Source of the DNA: an uncultured Shinella sp.
GTDB lineage: Bacteria > Pseudomonadota > Alphaproteobacteria > Rhizobiales > Rhizobiaceae
Length of the DNA: 15,656 nt
Assembly: GCA_946481465.1 (NCBI GenBank)
Contig: CAMLOC010000014.1
Span: forward strand, 1-15,656
Direction: 5' to 3'
Positions 6,341 through 12,845 of this stretch are shown one piece after another. The notes beneath the pieces are model-generated. The model saw only the letters and a program-made list of their open reading frames with translations. It searched no databases and had not been told where the DNA came from. The position numbers and the translations under genes are program-made. Position 1 is the stretch's first letter, and each line of letters begins with the position of its first letter.

Positions 6341-8452
6341 ATGGGGTTTGAGAAGGGCCCGGACGCAGAGGTGGACAGTCGTTATCCGTTCCTGAGCGGG
6401 GGCGGGGGTGCCGCCGTGCTGATCGCCGGCTTCGACTGGTCCCGGACGCCGCTCGGCCCCCTCGCCGAATGGCCTCAGAACCTCACGGCGGCGACCGCCC
6501 TTCTGTTGCGTTCGCCCATGCCGATCCTCCTGTTGTGGGGCCGGGACGGCGTCATGATCTACAACGACGCCTATTCCGCCTTTGCCGGCGGGCGGCATCC
6601 GACCCTCTTCGGCAGCAAGGTCCGCGAGGGATGGCCGGAGATCGCCGATTTCAACGACAATGTCATGAAGGTCGGCCTTGCCGGCGGTACGCTCGCCTAC
6701 AGGGACCGGGAACTGACGCTCCTGCGGCACCGCGGCGAGCCGGAGCAGGTCTGGATGAACCTCGACTGTTCGCCGGTGCTAGATGCGGACGGGCGGCCTG
6801 CCGGCGTCATCGCCATGGTGTCCGAGACCACGGCCCGGGTGAAAGCCGAGGAGCGGCTGAAGGCGGAACGCGAACAGGCCTGTGCGCTCGTCGAGGCGGA
6901 GGAGCAGCTTCGCCAGGCCCAGAAGATGGATGCGATCGGCCGGTTGACCGGCGGCGTCGCGCACGACCTCAACAATCTCCTGCAGATCATCTCCGGCAAT
7001 CTTCAACTGCTCGGCAAGGACGTGGCGGGCAACGGCCGGGCGGAGCAGCGGGTCGCCAATGCCGTTGCCGGCGTCAACCGCGGCTCCAAGCTCGCCAACC
7101 AGCTCCTCGCCTTCGGCCGCCGGCAGGCGCTGGAGCCGAAAGTCATCGATATCGGCCGCTTCGTCCTGACGCTGGAGGCGCTTTTGCACCGCACGATCGG
7201 CGAGGCGATCGAAATCGAGACCATCCGCTCCGGCGGCCTGTGGAATGCTTTCGTCGACCCTTCGCAGATCGAGAACGCCATCCTCAACCTCGCGATCAAT
7301 GCGCACGACGCCATGAACGGCACCGGCAAGCTGACGATCGAGATTGGCAATGCCCATATCGACGACGCCGATGCCCGCCAGCACCCGGATATCCGCGCCG
7401 GCCAATATGTCCTCATCGCCGTCACCGATACGGGCGAGGGCATGGAGGCGGACGTTCTGGGGCGCGCCTTCGAGCCCTTCTTCTCCACCAAGCCGGCCGG
7501 CAAGGGCAGCGGTCTCGGCCTGTCCATGGTCTACGGCTTCGTCAAGCAATCGGGCGGGCATGTGAAGATTCACAGCGCACCGGGGGAGGGCACGACCGTG
7601 CACCTCTACCTGCCGCGCTCGCTGGAGGAGGAGGATCGCCTCGCCGAGGCGGACTTCGGTCCGCTCACCGGCGGCGCCGAGACGATCCTGGTGGCCGAGG
7701 ACGACGACGAGGTGCGCGCGACGGTCGTCGAGATGCTGGGCGATCTCGGCTATTCGGTGCTGAAGGCGCGCGATGCGGCCAGCGCGCTGTCGGTCATCGA
7801 AAGCGGCGTGGCCATCGACCTGCTCTTCACCGATGTCGTCATGCCGGGGACGCTGCGCAGCCCCGACCTTGCCCGTAAGGCCCGCGAGCATTTGCCGAAC
7901 CTCGCCGTGCTCTTCACCTCCGGCTACGCCGAAAACTCGATCGTTCACGAGGGCCGGCTCGATGCCGGCATCGCTCTCCTCTCAAAACCCTATAGCCAGG
8001 AAGCGCTGGCCCGGAAGATCCGCGCCAGCCTCGCCGGCCGCCAGCCGTTGCCGCCGGCCGGGATAACGGCGAACGGTGACGGCACGGGAGGCGAGGAAAC
8101 AAGACGGCTGACGATCCTGCTGGTCGAGGACGACTTCCTGATCCGGCTCAACGCCGTCGATCTCGTGCAGGAACTCGGCCACGAGGTGGTGGAGGCGACG
8201 ACGGCGGAACAGGCCTTGCCACTGCTGAAGGAACGGCGCTTCGACGTCCTTCTCACCGATATCGGGCTACCCGCCATGTCGGGTGCGGATCTTGCCGTCC
8301 ACGCCCGGACGCAGGACACGGATATCGGCGTCGTCTTCGCCACCGGCCACGACCGCCTGCCCACCGTTCCCGGCGACCGTGCCCCCGTGCTGCTGATGAA
8401 GCCCTACGACAGCCGCGAAATCGCCGCCGCCCTGGCCGCCGCGATCGCCTGA
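6341..8452 (+). CDS. Hybrid sensor histidine kinase with PAS and two C-terminal receiver domains
   Basis: 703 aa with no transmembrane segment, so probably a cytosolic sensor. Order: an N-terminal PAS-like domain (about 30-165, including MIYNDAYSAFAGGRHP), a short coiled coil (165-200), HisKA with phospho-acceptor His208 in GGVAHDLNN, and HATPase_c with N box NLAINAHDAM (Asn320), DTGEGM (363-368) and GKGSGLGLS. REC1 follows (about 447-565: Glu453/Asp454, acceptor Asp498, Lys549) and REC2 (about 590-700: Glu596/Asp597, acceptor Asp640, Lys687). No DNA-binding or enzymatic output is attached, which suggests a phosphorelay to another protein. All catalytic residues appear intact. ATG 6341 has AGAGGT upstream. 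DUF3008 and response regulator genes follow on the same strand after 89 bp, but those have their own promoter candidate. The ligand is unknown. Confidence 0.92.
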   Translation: MGFEKGPDAEVDSRYPFLSGGGGAAVLIAGFDWSRTPLGPLAEWPQNLTAATALLLRSPMPILLLWGRDGVMIYNDAYSAFAGGRHPTLFGSKVREGWPEIADFNDNVMKVGLAGGTLAYRDRELTLLRHRGEPEQVWMNLDCSPVLDADGRPAGVIAMVSETTARVKAEERLKAEREQACALVEAEEQLRQAQKMDAIGRLTGGVAHDLNNLLQIISGNLQLLGKDVAGNGRAEQRVANAVAGVNRGSKLANQLLAFGRRQALEPKVIDIGRFVLTLEALLHRTIGEAIEIETIRSGGLWNAFVDPSQIENAILNLAINAHDAMNGTGKLTIEIGNAHIDDADARQHPDIRAGQYVLIAVTDTGEGMEADVLGRAFEPFFSTKPAGKGSGLGLSMVYGFVKQSGGHVKIHSAPGEGTTVHLYLPRSLEEEDRLAEADFGPLTGGAETILVAEDDDEVRATVVEMLGDLGYSVLKARDAASALSVIESGVAIDLLFTDVVMPGTLRSPDLARKAREHLPNLAVLFTSGYAENSIVHEGRLDAGIALLSKPYSQEALARKIRASLAGRQPLPPAGITANGDGTGGEETRRLTILLVEDDFLIRLNAVDLVQELGHEVVEATTAEQALPLLKERRFDVLLTDIGLPAMSGADLAVHARTQDTDIGVVFATGHDRLPTVPGDRAPVLLMKPYDSREIAAALAAAIA

Positions 8453-8483
8453 AGAGGTTTTCCACGACGCGCACGCCCTCGCG

Positions 8484-8508
8484 GGAACATTGCGAGGCTT
8501 TGCGGGTT
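8484..8508 (+). promoter_or_regulatory. EcfG-type promoter of the DUF3008-response regulator pair
   Basis: GGAAC (8484-8488), 16 bases, then GGTT (8505-8508), one base off the consensus CGTT. The predicted start of transcription is near 8515, with a leader of about 27 nt to the DUF3008 ATG. The same G-for-C variant is seen at treZ. Confidence 0.6.
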
Positions 8509-8541
8509 TGGCGGAAATATCCCCAAAGAGGAGGCCGTTCC

Positions 8542-8733
8542 ATGCCTGCAAAATCGAAAGCCCAGCAGAAGGCTGCCGGGGCCGCGCTCGCCGCCAAGCG
8601 CGGCGATATCAAGAAGAGCGAACTGAAGGGCGCCTCGCGCGACATGGAGAAATCCATGAGCGAGGGCGAGCTGAAGGAAATGGCTTCGACAAAGCGCAAG
8701 GGCAAGCCCGAGCACGCTTCGAAATCCGCCTGA
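8542..8733 (+). CDS. DUF3008 family small protein
   Basis: 63 aa, very basic and Lys/Ala-rich, soluble, function unknown. The pattern MPAKSKAQQKAAGAALAAKR (1-20), SELKGASRDMEKSMSEGEL and a closing TKRKGKPEH is characteristic of DUF3008, a short protein found widely in alphaproteobacteria and cyanobacteria. ATG 8542 is preceded by a strong AAAGAGGAGG, and the family N-terminus begins exactly there. It lies 22 bp before the response regulator gene, probably as one transcript from the EcfG-type promoter at 8484. The Lys-rich, probably disordered composition would fit a nucleic-acid-associated or desiccation-type protein, but that is speculation. Confidence 0.88.
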   Translation: MPAKSKAQQKAAGAALAAKRGDIKKSELKGASRDMEKSMSEGELKEMASTKRKGKPEHASKSA

Positions 8734-8755
8734 CGCTGCCGAACGGGAGGAACCG

Positions 8756-9148
8756 ATGCGCGTACTGATCGTCGAGGACGAATTCCTGATCGCCAAGCTT
8801 CTGGAAAATGTGGTGGAGGACGACGGCTTCGAGGCCATCGGCCCGGTCTCGACCGTGGAACAGGCGCTCGCCTATGCCCCGCGCGCCGATATCGCCCTGG
8901 TCGATCTCAGCCTTTCCGACGGGAACAGCGGCCAGCTTCTCGCCCGGCGACTGATCGATCGCTTCGGCATCGACGTCATCTTCGTGACGGGCGATCCCGC
9001 CTCCGTGCAGCAGGGTTTCGACGGGGCGCTCGCGGTGGTCAACAAGCCCTTTCGCGACGAGGAGATTACCGGCGTGCTGGCCATGGCGCTGGACAAGCGC
9101 AGCCGTTCCGTCGCCCGTCCGGCGGTAATGGAAAAGCCCGCGCTCTAG
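8756..9148 (+). CDS. Single-domain response regulator (CheY-like)
   Basis: 130 aa, one receiver domain and no output domain. It has the acidic pair Glu7/Asp8 (VEDEF), phospho-acceptor Asp50 in ALVDLSL, Thr78 in FVTGD and Lys97 in NKPF, so it should be phosphorylatable. GGGAGG lies 6 bases before the ATG. Single-domain receivers of this type in alphaproteobacteria often act as phosphate shuttles or sinks; the hybrid kinase upstream is the natural candidate partner, though this is inference from position. Its sequence resembles the kinase REC2 in places (both VEDxFLI). It ends convergently with the penicillin-binding protein gene, with the two TAG stops sharing the palindrome CTAG at 9145-9148. 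Confidence 0.9.
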   Translation: MRVLIVEDEFLIAKLLENVVEDDGFEAIGPVSTVEQALAYAPRADIALVDLSLSDGNSGQLLARRLIDRFGIDVIFVTGDPASVQQGFDGALAVVNKPFRDEEITGVLAMALDKRSRSVARPAVMEKPAL

Positions 9149-10905
9149 TAATCGACCAGCCGCATCTCCGCCTCCGGCGTACCGAAGCGCGGCTGGACGC
9201 CGAGAAGCGGCGCGACACGCCGGATGATCGCCTTGATCATTGGTGCGGCGGTGGAGGCCGCAGTTCGCCCCCCGCGCTCGCCCGTGCGGGGCGCATCGAT
9301 GATCGAAAGGACGACATAGCGCGGCCGGTCCATCGGGAAGGCGGCGACGAAGGCGTTGAAGTTGATCGTCTTGGCGTAGCGCCCGTCGATCACCTTGTCG
9401 GCCGTTCCGGTCTTGCCGCCGACGCGGAAACCTTCTGCCTGCGCGTTGCGGCCCGATCCATTCTGTCCGTTCCAGTCGTAGAGGAAGCGCATGTCGGCGC
9501 TCGTCTTGTCCTTGAGGACACGCGTCGCCAGCGCTTGCGCCTCGGCCCTGGAGCGCGGCAGGAATGTCGGCGGGATGAGATAGCCGCCGTTCATCAGCGC
9601 GGCGGCGGCAACGGCCGTCTGCAAGGGTGTGGTGGCGACGCCGTGGCCGAAGGAGATCGTCGCGGAATGGATCTTCTTCCACGTCCGCGGCTGGGTCGGC
9701 GTCGCGACGCCCGGCATCTCCGTCGCCAGTTTCGTGAGCAGGCCCAGCTTGGTGAGGAATTGCCGGTGGCCGTCGATGCCGACCATGTCGGCCACCGCGG
9801 CTGTGCCGATATTGGAGGAATACTGGAACACTTCCGGGATGGAGAGCGGGCGGTTCCTGCCCTTGAAATCCCGGATGGTGAAGCCGCCCATGCGGATCGG
9901 GCGGGAGGCGTCGATGACGGAGCCCAGCGTGATCTTGTCCGCGTCGAGGCCCATCGCCAGGGTGAAGCTCTTGAAGGTCGAGCCCATCTCGAAGGTGGCG
10001 TTGCTGATGCGGTTGAACCAGCCCTTCTCATACTCCTTGTCGACGCTTCCGTCCGCCAGGGTGCGGGACGGCGCGTTCGGGTCGTAGTCCGGCACGGAGG
10101 CCATGGCGAGCACCTCGCCGGTCTCCACGTCGAGGATGACGGCGCCGGCTGCTTCCGCCTGGTAGTCGGTCATCGCCTTGGCGACGACGGTGCGCACGAT
10201 GTTCTGGACGCGCAGATCGATCGACAGGCGGACCGGCGCAAGGCGCGCGTCGTCCGTCAGCCCGGCCGCCCTGAGGTCGGCGAGCCCCTGCTGGTCGAGA
10301 TAGCGCTCCATGCCCGCAAGGCCCTGGTTGTCGACATTGACGTGGCCGACGATATGCGCGGCGGTGGCGCCGCCCGGATAGAACCGGCGTTTTTCCGGCC
10401 TGAAGCCGAGGCCGGGAAGCCCGAGCGCCAGGATATCGGCCTGCTGCTTGGGCGTCAGTTGCCGGCGCAGCCACTGGAACGCGGTGGCAGAACGCAGCTT
10501 CCTGTGCGTTTCGCCCCAATCGAGGTTCGGAATGACGAGGGCGAGCTTTTCCACCACCTCGTCGGCATCGACGATGCGGCGGGGATCGGCATAGAGCGAG
10601 ACCATGTGCAGGTCCGTCGCCAGCAGCTCGCCGTGGCGATCGACGATATTGGGGCGCGAGGCGACGGCATGGCCGTTGCCGCCGATCGACGCGGAGACGA
10701 CGGGTTCGGAAAGGCCGTATTGCAGGAGACGCCCGCCGATCAAAAGGTAAGCCGCCGAGAAGATCGCGATCACGATCGCCACCCTTTGCCGCGCCTGTCT
10801 GCCGCGGCGCGCATTGGTGCCGACGAACGCCTCGCCCCGGGCGCGAAGCCCCCGGTCGAAGACGAAATGCGCGCGGCTCTTCAGCCCGATGACGAACGAG
10901 ATCAT
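9145..10905 (-). CDS. Class B penicillin-binding protein, FtsI/PBP3-like peptidoglycan transpeptidase
   Basis: 586 aa from ATG 10905 (610 from ATG 10977). It cross-links septal or elongating peptidoglycan in the periplasm and is anchored by one N-terminal membrane segment (about 43-61, AIVIAIFSAAYLLIGGRLL region). A PBP dimerisation domain with RPNIVDRHGELLATDL (84-99) is followed by the transpeptidase domain with active-site Ser309 in GSTFKS, SSN (363-365) and KTGT (498-501). I prefer ATG 10905 because MISFVIGLKSRAHF resembles FtsI N-termini of rhizobia and the length is then typical; neither candidate has a good Shine-Dalgarno. It is not in a dcw (mra-mur-fts) cluster, so it is probably a second FtsI paralogue; from memory, Agrobacterium has two PBP3 proteins. 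A CtrA-type box lies upstream. Confidence 0.9.
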   Translation of the reverse strand: MISFVIGLKSRAHFVFDRGLRARGEAFVGTNARRGRQARQRVAIVIAIFSAAYLLIGGRLLQYGLSEPVVSASIGGNGHAVASRPNIVDRHGELLATDLHMVSLYADPRRIVDADEVVEKLALVIPNLDWGETHRKLRSATAFQWLRRQLTPKQQADILALGLPGLGFRPEKRRFYPGGATAAHIVGHVNVDNQGLAGMERYLDQQGLADLRAAGLTDDARLAPVRLSIDLRVQNIVRTVVAKAMTDYQAEAAGAVILDVETGEVLAMASVPDYDPNAPSRTLADGSVDKEYEKGWFNRISNATFEMGSTFKSFTLAMGLDADKITLGSVIDASRPIRMGGFTIRDFKGRNRPLSIPEVFQYSSNIGTAAVADMVGIDGHRQFLTKLGLLTKLATEMPGVATPTQPRTWKKIHSATISFGHGVATTPLQTAVAAAALMNGGYLIPPTFLPRSRAEAQALATRVLKDKTSADMRFLYDWNGQNGSGRNAQAEGFRVGGKTGTADKVIDGRYAKTINFNAFVAAFPMDRPRYVVLSIIDAPRTGERGGRTAASTAAPMIKAIIRRVAPLLGVQPRFGTPEAEMRLVDY

Positions 10906-11009
10906 TCCAAAGCAATCCAGGCCCTGTCGCGGCAAGCGAAGGGTGGATCCCTGCGCGCTGACGGGAGGAACCTGCATGCAGGCGGCCGGGAAACCAAGGA
11001 AAGAGTGGG

Positions 11010-11025
11010 CGCGCGCCGGCGCGCG
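11010..11025. repeat. 16-bp perfect GC palindrome
   Basis: CGCGCGCC followed directly by GGCGCGCG, a perfect 16-bp palindrome made only of G and C. It directly abuts an AT-rich stretch (11026-11055) that holds a CtrA-type box. In the penicillin-binding protein mRNA it would lie in the leader; as DNA it could be a protein-binding site. Confidence 0.6.
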
Positions 11026-11026
11026 A

Positions 11027-11041
11027 TTAAATTTGCATTAA
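11027..11041. promoter_or_regulatory. CtrA-type binding box TTAA-N7-TTAA
   Basis: TTAA (11027-11030), seven bases, TTAA (11038-11041): an exact match to the CtrA recognition motif of alphaproteobacteria. It lies in the AT-rich core of the divergent region between the FtsI-like gene and the DUF1403 gene. A second, 7-of-8 copy, TTAA-N7-TTAG, is at 11069-11083. I could not fix -35/-10 boxes for either gene. Confidence 0.55.
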
Positions 11042-11068
11042 TATACATTTAAAGTCGTATCGACCGGC

Positions 11069-11083
11069 TTAACGATCCGTTAG
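11069..11083. promoter_or_regulatory. Imperfect second CtrA-type box
   Basis: TTAA (11069-11072), CGATCCG, TTAG (11080-11083), one mismatch to TTAA-N7-TTAA. It lies 28 bp beyond the first box, about 90 bp before the DUF1403 start. By itself it would be weak evidence; pairing with the exact box raises its value. Confidence 0.35.
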
Positions 11084-11171
11084 GCGGGCGGTCTTCGGGA
11101 AAAATCGAAAAGCTGTGCGCATGCACCGGAAAAAACAGCACGAACCGCACGCGCCATGTAAACTCGCGGAC

Positions 11172-12131
11172 ATGGATTCGCGCGCCCGCCCCCCCGTTCC
11201 CGCCGCCCTGCTCCCGCTGCACCTGCACCTGCCCGGTTGGATGCTGTCGCGCGGCCGGGTGCCCGACGACCTCGACGCCGCCTTCGCCGCCGGCATCGCC
11301 CTCAAGACCCTGGATGACCTCGTTCGCAGCGAGCCGGTCTGGGCCGGGTGCTGGCGCGCGCGCCGGGCGCTTGCCTGCGCCGTTGCCGCCGTCCGGCTGG
11401 CGGGCAGGGGAGAGGACGAAGCAGCGCTGCGCGACGCGGCGCTGCTGACGGCGCCGGGCGATGATCCGGGACCGGCCGGAAAACTCTTCCTGGCATTCGG
11501 CAGGCTCGCGAGCCGCAAGGGCGCCATCACCACGAAATTCGTGGCCGAACTTGCCGATCTCTTCGGCCTTGCCTGGGACGAGCGGCTTGGCGCCGCCGTC
11601 GATCACGCCGAGACCGTCCTGCAATCGGGCCGCCCGGCACCCTTCGCGGCGGCCGACCTCGTTGCCGCCATCCATGCCGAGCGGCCGGATGCCGAACCGC
11701 TCGCCTGGGCGCTCGGCGATGCGGTGATCGCGGAAAAGCTCAAATGGCAGCGCCCCGTGCCGTTGCTGATGGCCGAGCGCCACGGCCCGGCCTTCCGCAC
11801 GCTCGGGGGCAGGGGGCGCGTGCGCCCGGGCGATCCGGGCTTCCAGCGCGCCGTCTGCCTTGCCCTGGCCGAAGGCGCCGGGGCGGCGCTGCAAACGGCC
11901 GGTGAGGTCGCACGCCGCGCCGACCAGCTTCTCGCCGCCGCGCCGAAGGTGCGCACCAAGGGAGCCGGCGCCGTCATCCGCAAGCTGCTCGACGAGGACG
12001 CCATCCCGGCCTCCGCGCGCAGCACCAACCTTTCCCGCTGGGCGAGCACCCGGCTGTTCGAGCGGCTGGAAGGGTTCGGCGCCGTGCGCGAATTGTCGGG
12101 CCGCACCACCTTCCGCATCTTCGGGCTGTGA
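11172..12131 (+). CDS. DUF1403 family protein
   Basis: 319 aa from ATG 11172. It is soluble, mostly helical and Ala/Arg-rich, of unknown function. Family-like marks are [20 protein letters not shown] (about 36-55), [18 protein letters not shown], the [14 protein letters not shown] segment, and the closing [20 protein letters not shown] followed by [13 protein letters not shown], which looks like a winged-helix end. ATG 11121 and GTG 11115 are possible earlier starts, but the extra residues ([13 protein letters not shown]) look non-homologous; no start has a strong Shine-Dalgarno. Its stop overlaps the GTGA at 12128, next to the ScpB-like gene, indicating translational coupling. DUF1403 genes seem confined to rhizobia and relatives. 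Replacement of ScpA is a speculation set out in the findings. Confidence 0.82.
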   Translation: MDSRARPPVPAALLPLHLHLPGWMLSRGRVPDDLDAAFAAGIALKTLDDLVRSEPVWAGCWRARRALACAVAAVRLAGRGEDEAALRDAALLTAPGDDPGPAGKLFLAFGRLASRKGAITTKFVAELADLFGLAWDERLGAAVDHAETVLQSGRPAPFAAADLVAAIHAERPDAEPLAWALGDAVIAEKLKWQRPVPLLMAERHGPAFRTLGGRGRVRPGDPGFQRAVCLALAEGAGAALQTAGEVARRADQLLAAAPKVRTKGAGAVIRKLLDEDAIPASARSTNLSRWASTRLFERLEGFGAVRELSGRTTFRIFGL

Positions 12132-12133
12132 CG

Positions 12134-12814
12134 ATGGCCGGATCGACCGCTCAGAAAGCCGGCAGGACGAAGGCGGAGAAGGAGATCCTCTTCGACCGCG
12201 AGCTGGAGGACCTGCCGCCGGACCTGCGCTGGCGCGAATGGATGCTGCGCATCGAGGCTGTCATCTTCGCTTCCGCCGAGCCGGTCACGCGCGAGACGCT
12301 GGCGCGCATCGTCGGCAGGGATTGCAGCATCGACCTCCTCATCGACGACCTCAGGGAAGACCTGCACGGGCGCCCCTACGAGATCGTCGCCGTCGCCGGC
12401 GGCTGGCAGCACCGGACCCGCCTGCGCTACACCAACGTGATCCGGGCCTCCGCCGCGCCGATACGCGGGGGCGGAGCGCTGCTTTCGGAATTCGAGGCGA
12501 TGGTGCTGATGGCGGTGGGCTATTTCCAGCCGGTCACCCGCAGCGATCTGTCGAAAATCTTCGGCAAGGAGGTCAGCCGCGACACGATCGGCGCGCTGCG
12601 CAATGCCGGCTTCATCGGTTCGGGACCGCGCAGCCCGACGCCCGGCGCACCCTATACCTATGTGACGACCAGACAGTTCCTCTCCGCCTTCGGCCTGCAG
12701 ACGCTGCGCGACCTGCCGGATATCGAGGCGCTGGAGGATGCCGGCTTGCTGAGCCGCAAGGAGATGCTTGACGAGACCCTGCCACCGGCGGCGGATGACG
12801 AAGGGGAAGAGTGA
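12134..12814 (+). CDS. ScpB-like segregation/condensation protein homologue
   Basis: 226 aa. LRIEAVIFASAEPVTRETLARIVG (about 39-62) is the first winged helix of ScpB; PYEIVAVAGGWQHRTR and EFEAMVLMAVGYFQPVTRSDLSKIFGKEVSRDTIGALRNAGFI form the second, where chromosomal ScpB has an A.A..AYfQPvTr.ei.. pattern, and the YTYVTTRQFLSAFGL segment follows. Authentic ScpB with ScpA and SMC forms condensin for chromosome segregation. Here scpA and smc are absent and the partner is DUF1403. A GTG at 12128 overlapping the DUF1403 stop would add two residues; I take ATG 12134. It has an extra charged N-terminus (about 30 residues) and an acidic C-terminal tail (DDEGEE). It is a divergent paralogue rather than the housekeeping ScpB. 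Confidence 0.82.
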   Translation: MAGSTAQKAGRTKAEKEILFDRELEDLPPDLRWREWMLRIEAVIFASAEPVTRETLARIVGRDCSIDLLIDDLREDLHGRPYEIVAVAGGWQHRTRLRYTNVIRASAAPIRGGGALLSEFEAMVLMAVGYFQPVTRSDLSKIFGKEVSRDTIGALRNAGFIGSGPRSPTPGAPYTYVTTRQFLSAFGLQTLRDLPDIEALEDAGLLSRKEMLDETLPPAADDEGEE

Positions 12815-12845
12815 ACGGACCGCAAATCGCCGTCGCGCCTGCCTT

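Noticed and set aside
5069..6730. Long minus-strand open frame covering the SDR gene
   Set aside because: It is a GC-rich shadow of the SDR and kinase coding frames with no recognisable domain; the real genes show complete motifs on the other strand.
6779..7948. Long minus-strand open frame inside the histidine kinase gene
   Set aside because: It is antisense to intact HisKA, HATPase and REC motifs and has low-complexity Asp/Gly/Arg/His composition typical of a shadow frame.
8747..8755. GGAAC just before the response regulator ATG as an EcfG -35 box
   Set aside because: No GTT follows at 16-17 bases and the site is next to the Shine-Dalgarno; a -35 there could not direct a transcript including the start.
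9535..11052. Long plus-strand open frame over the penicillin-binding protein gene
   Set aside because: It is antisense to the catalytic SxxK, SxN and KTG motifs and shows no domain of its own.
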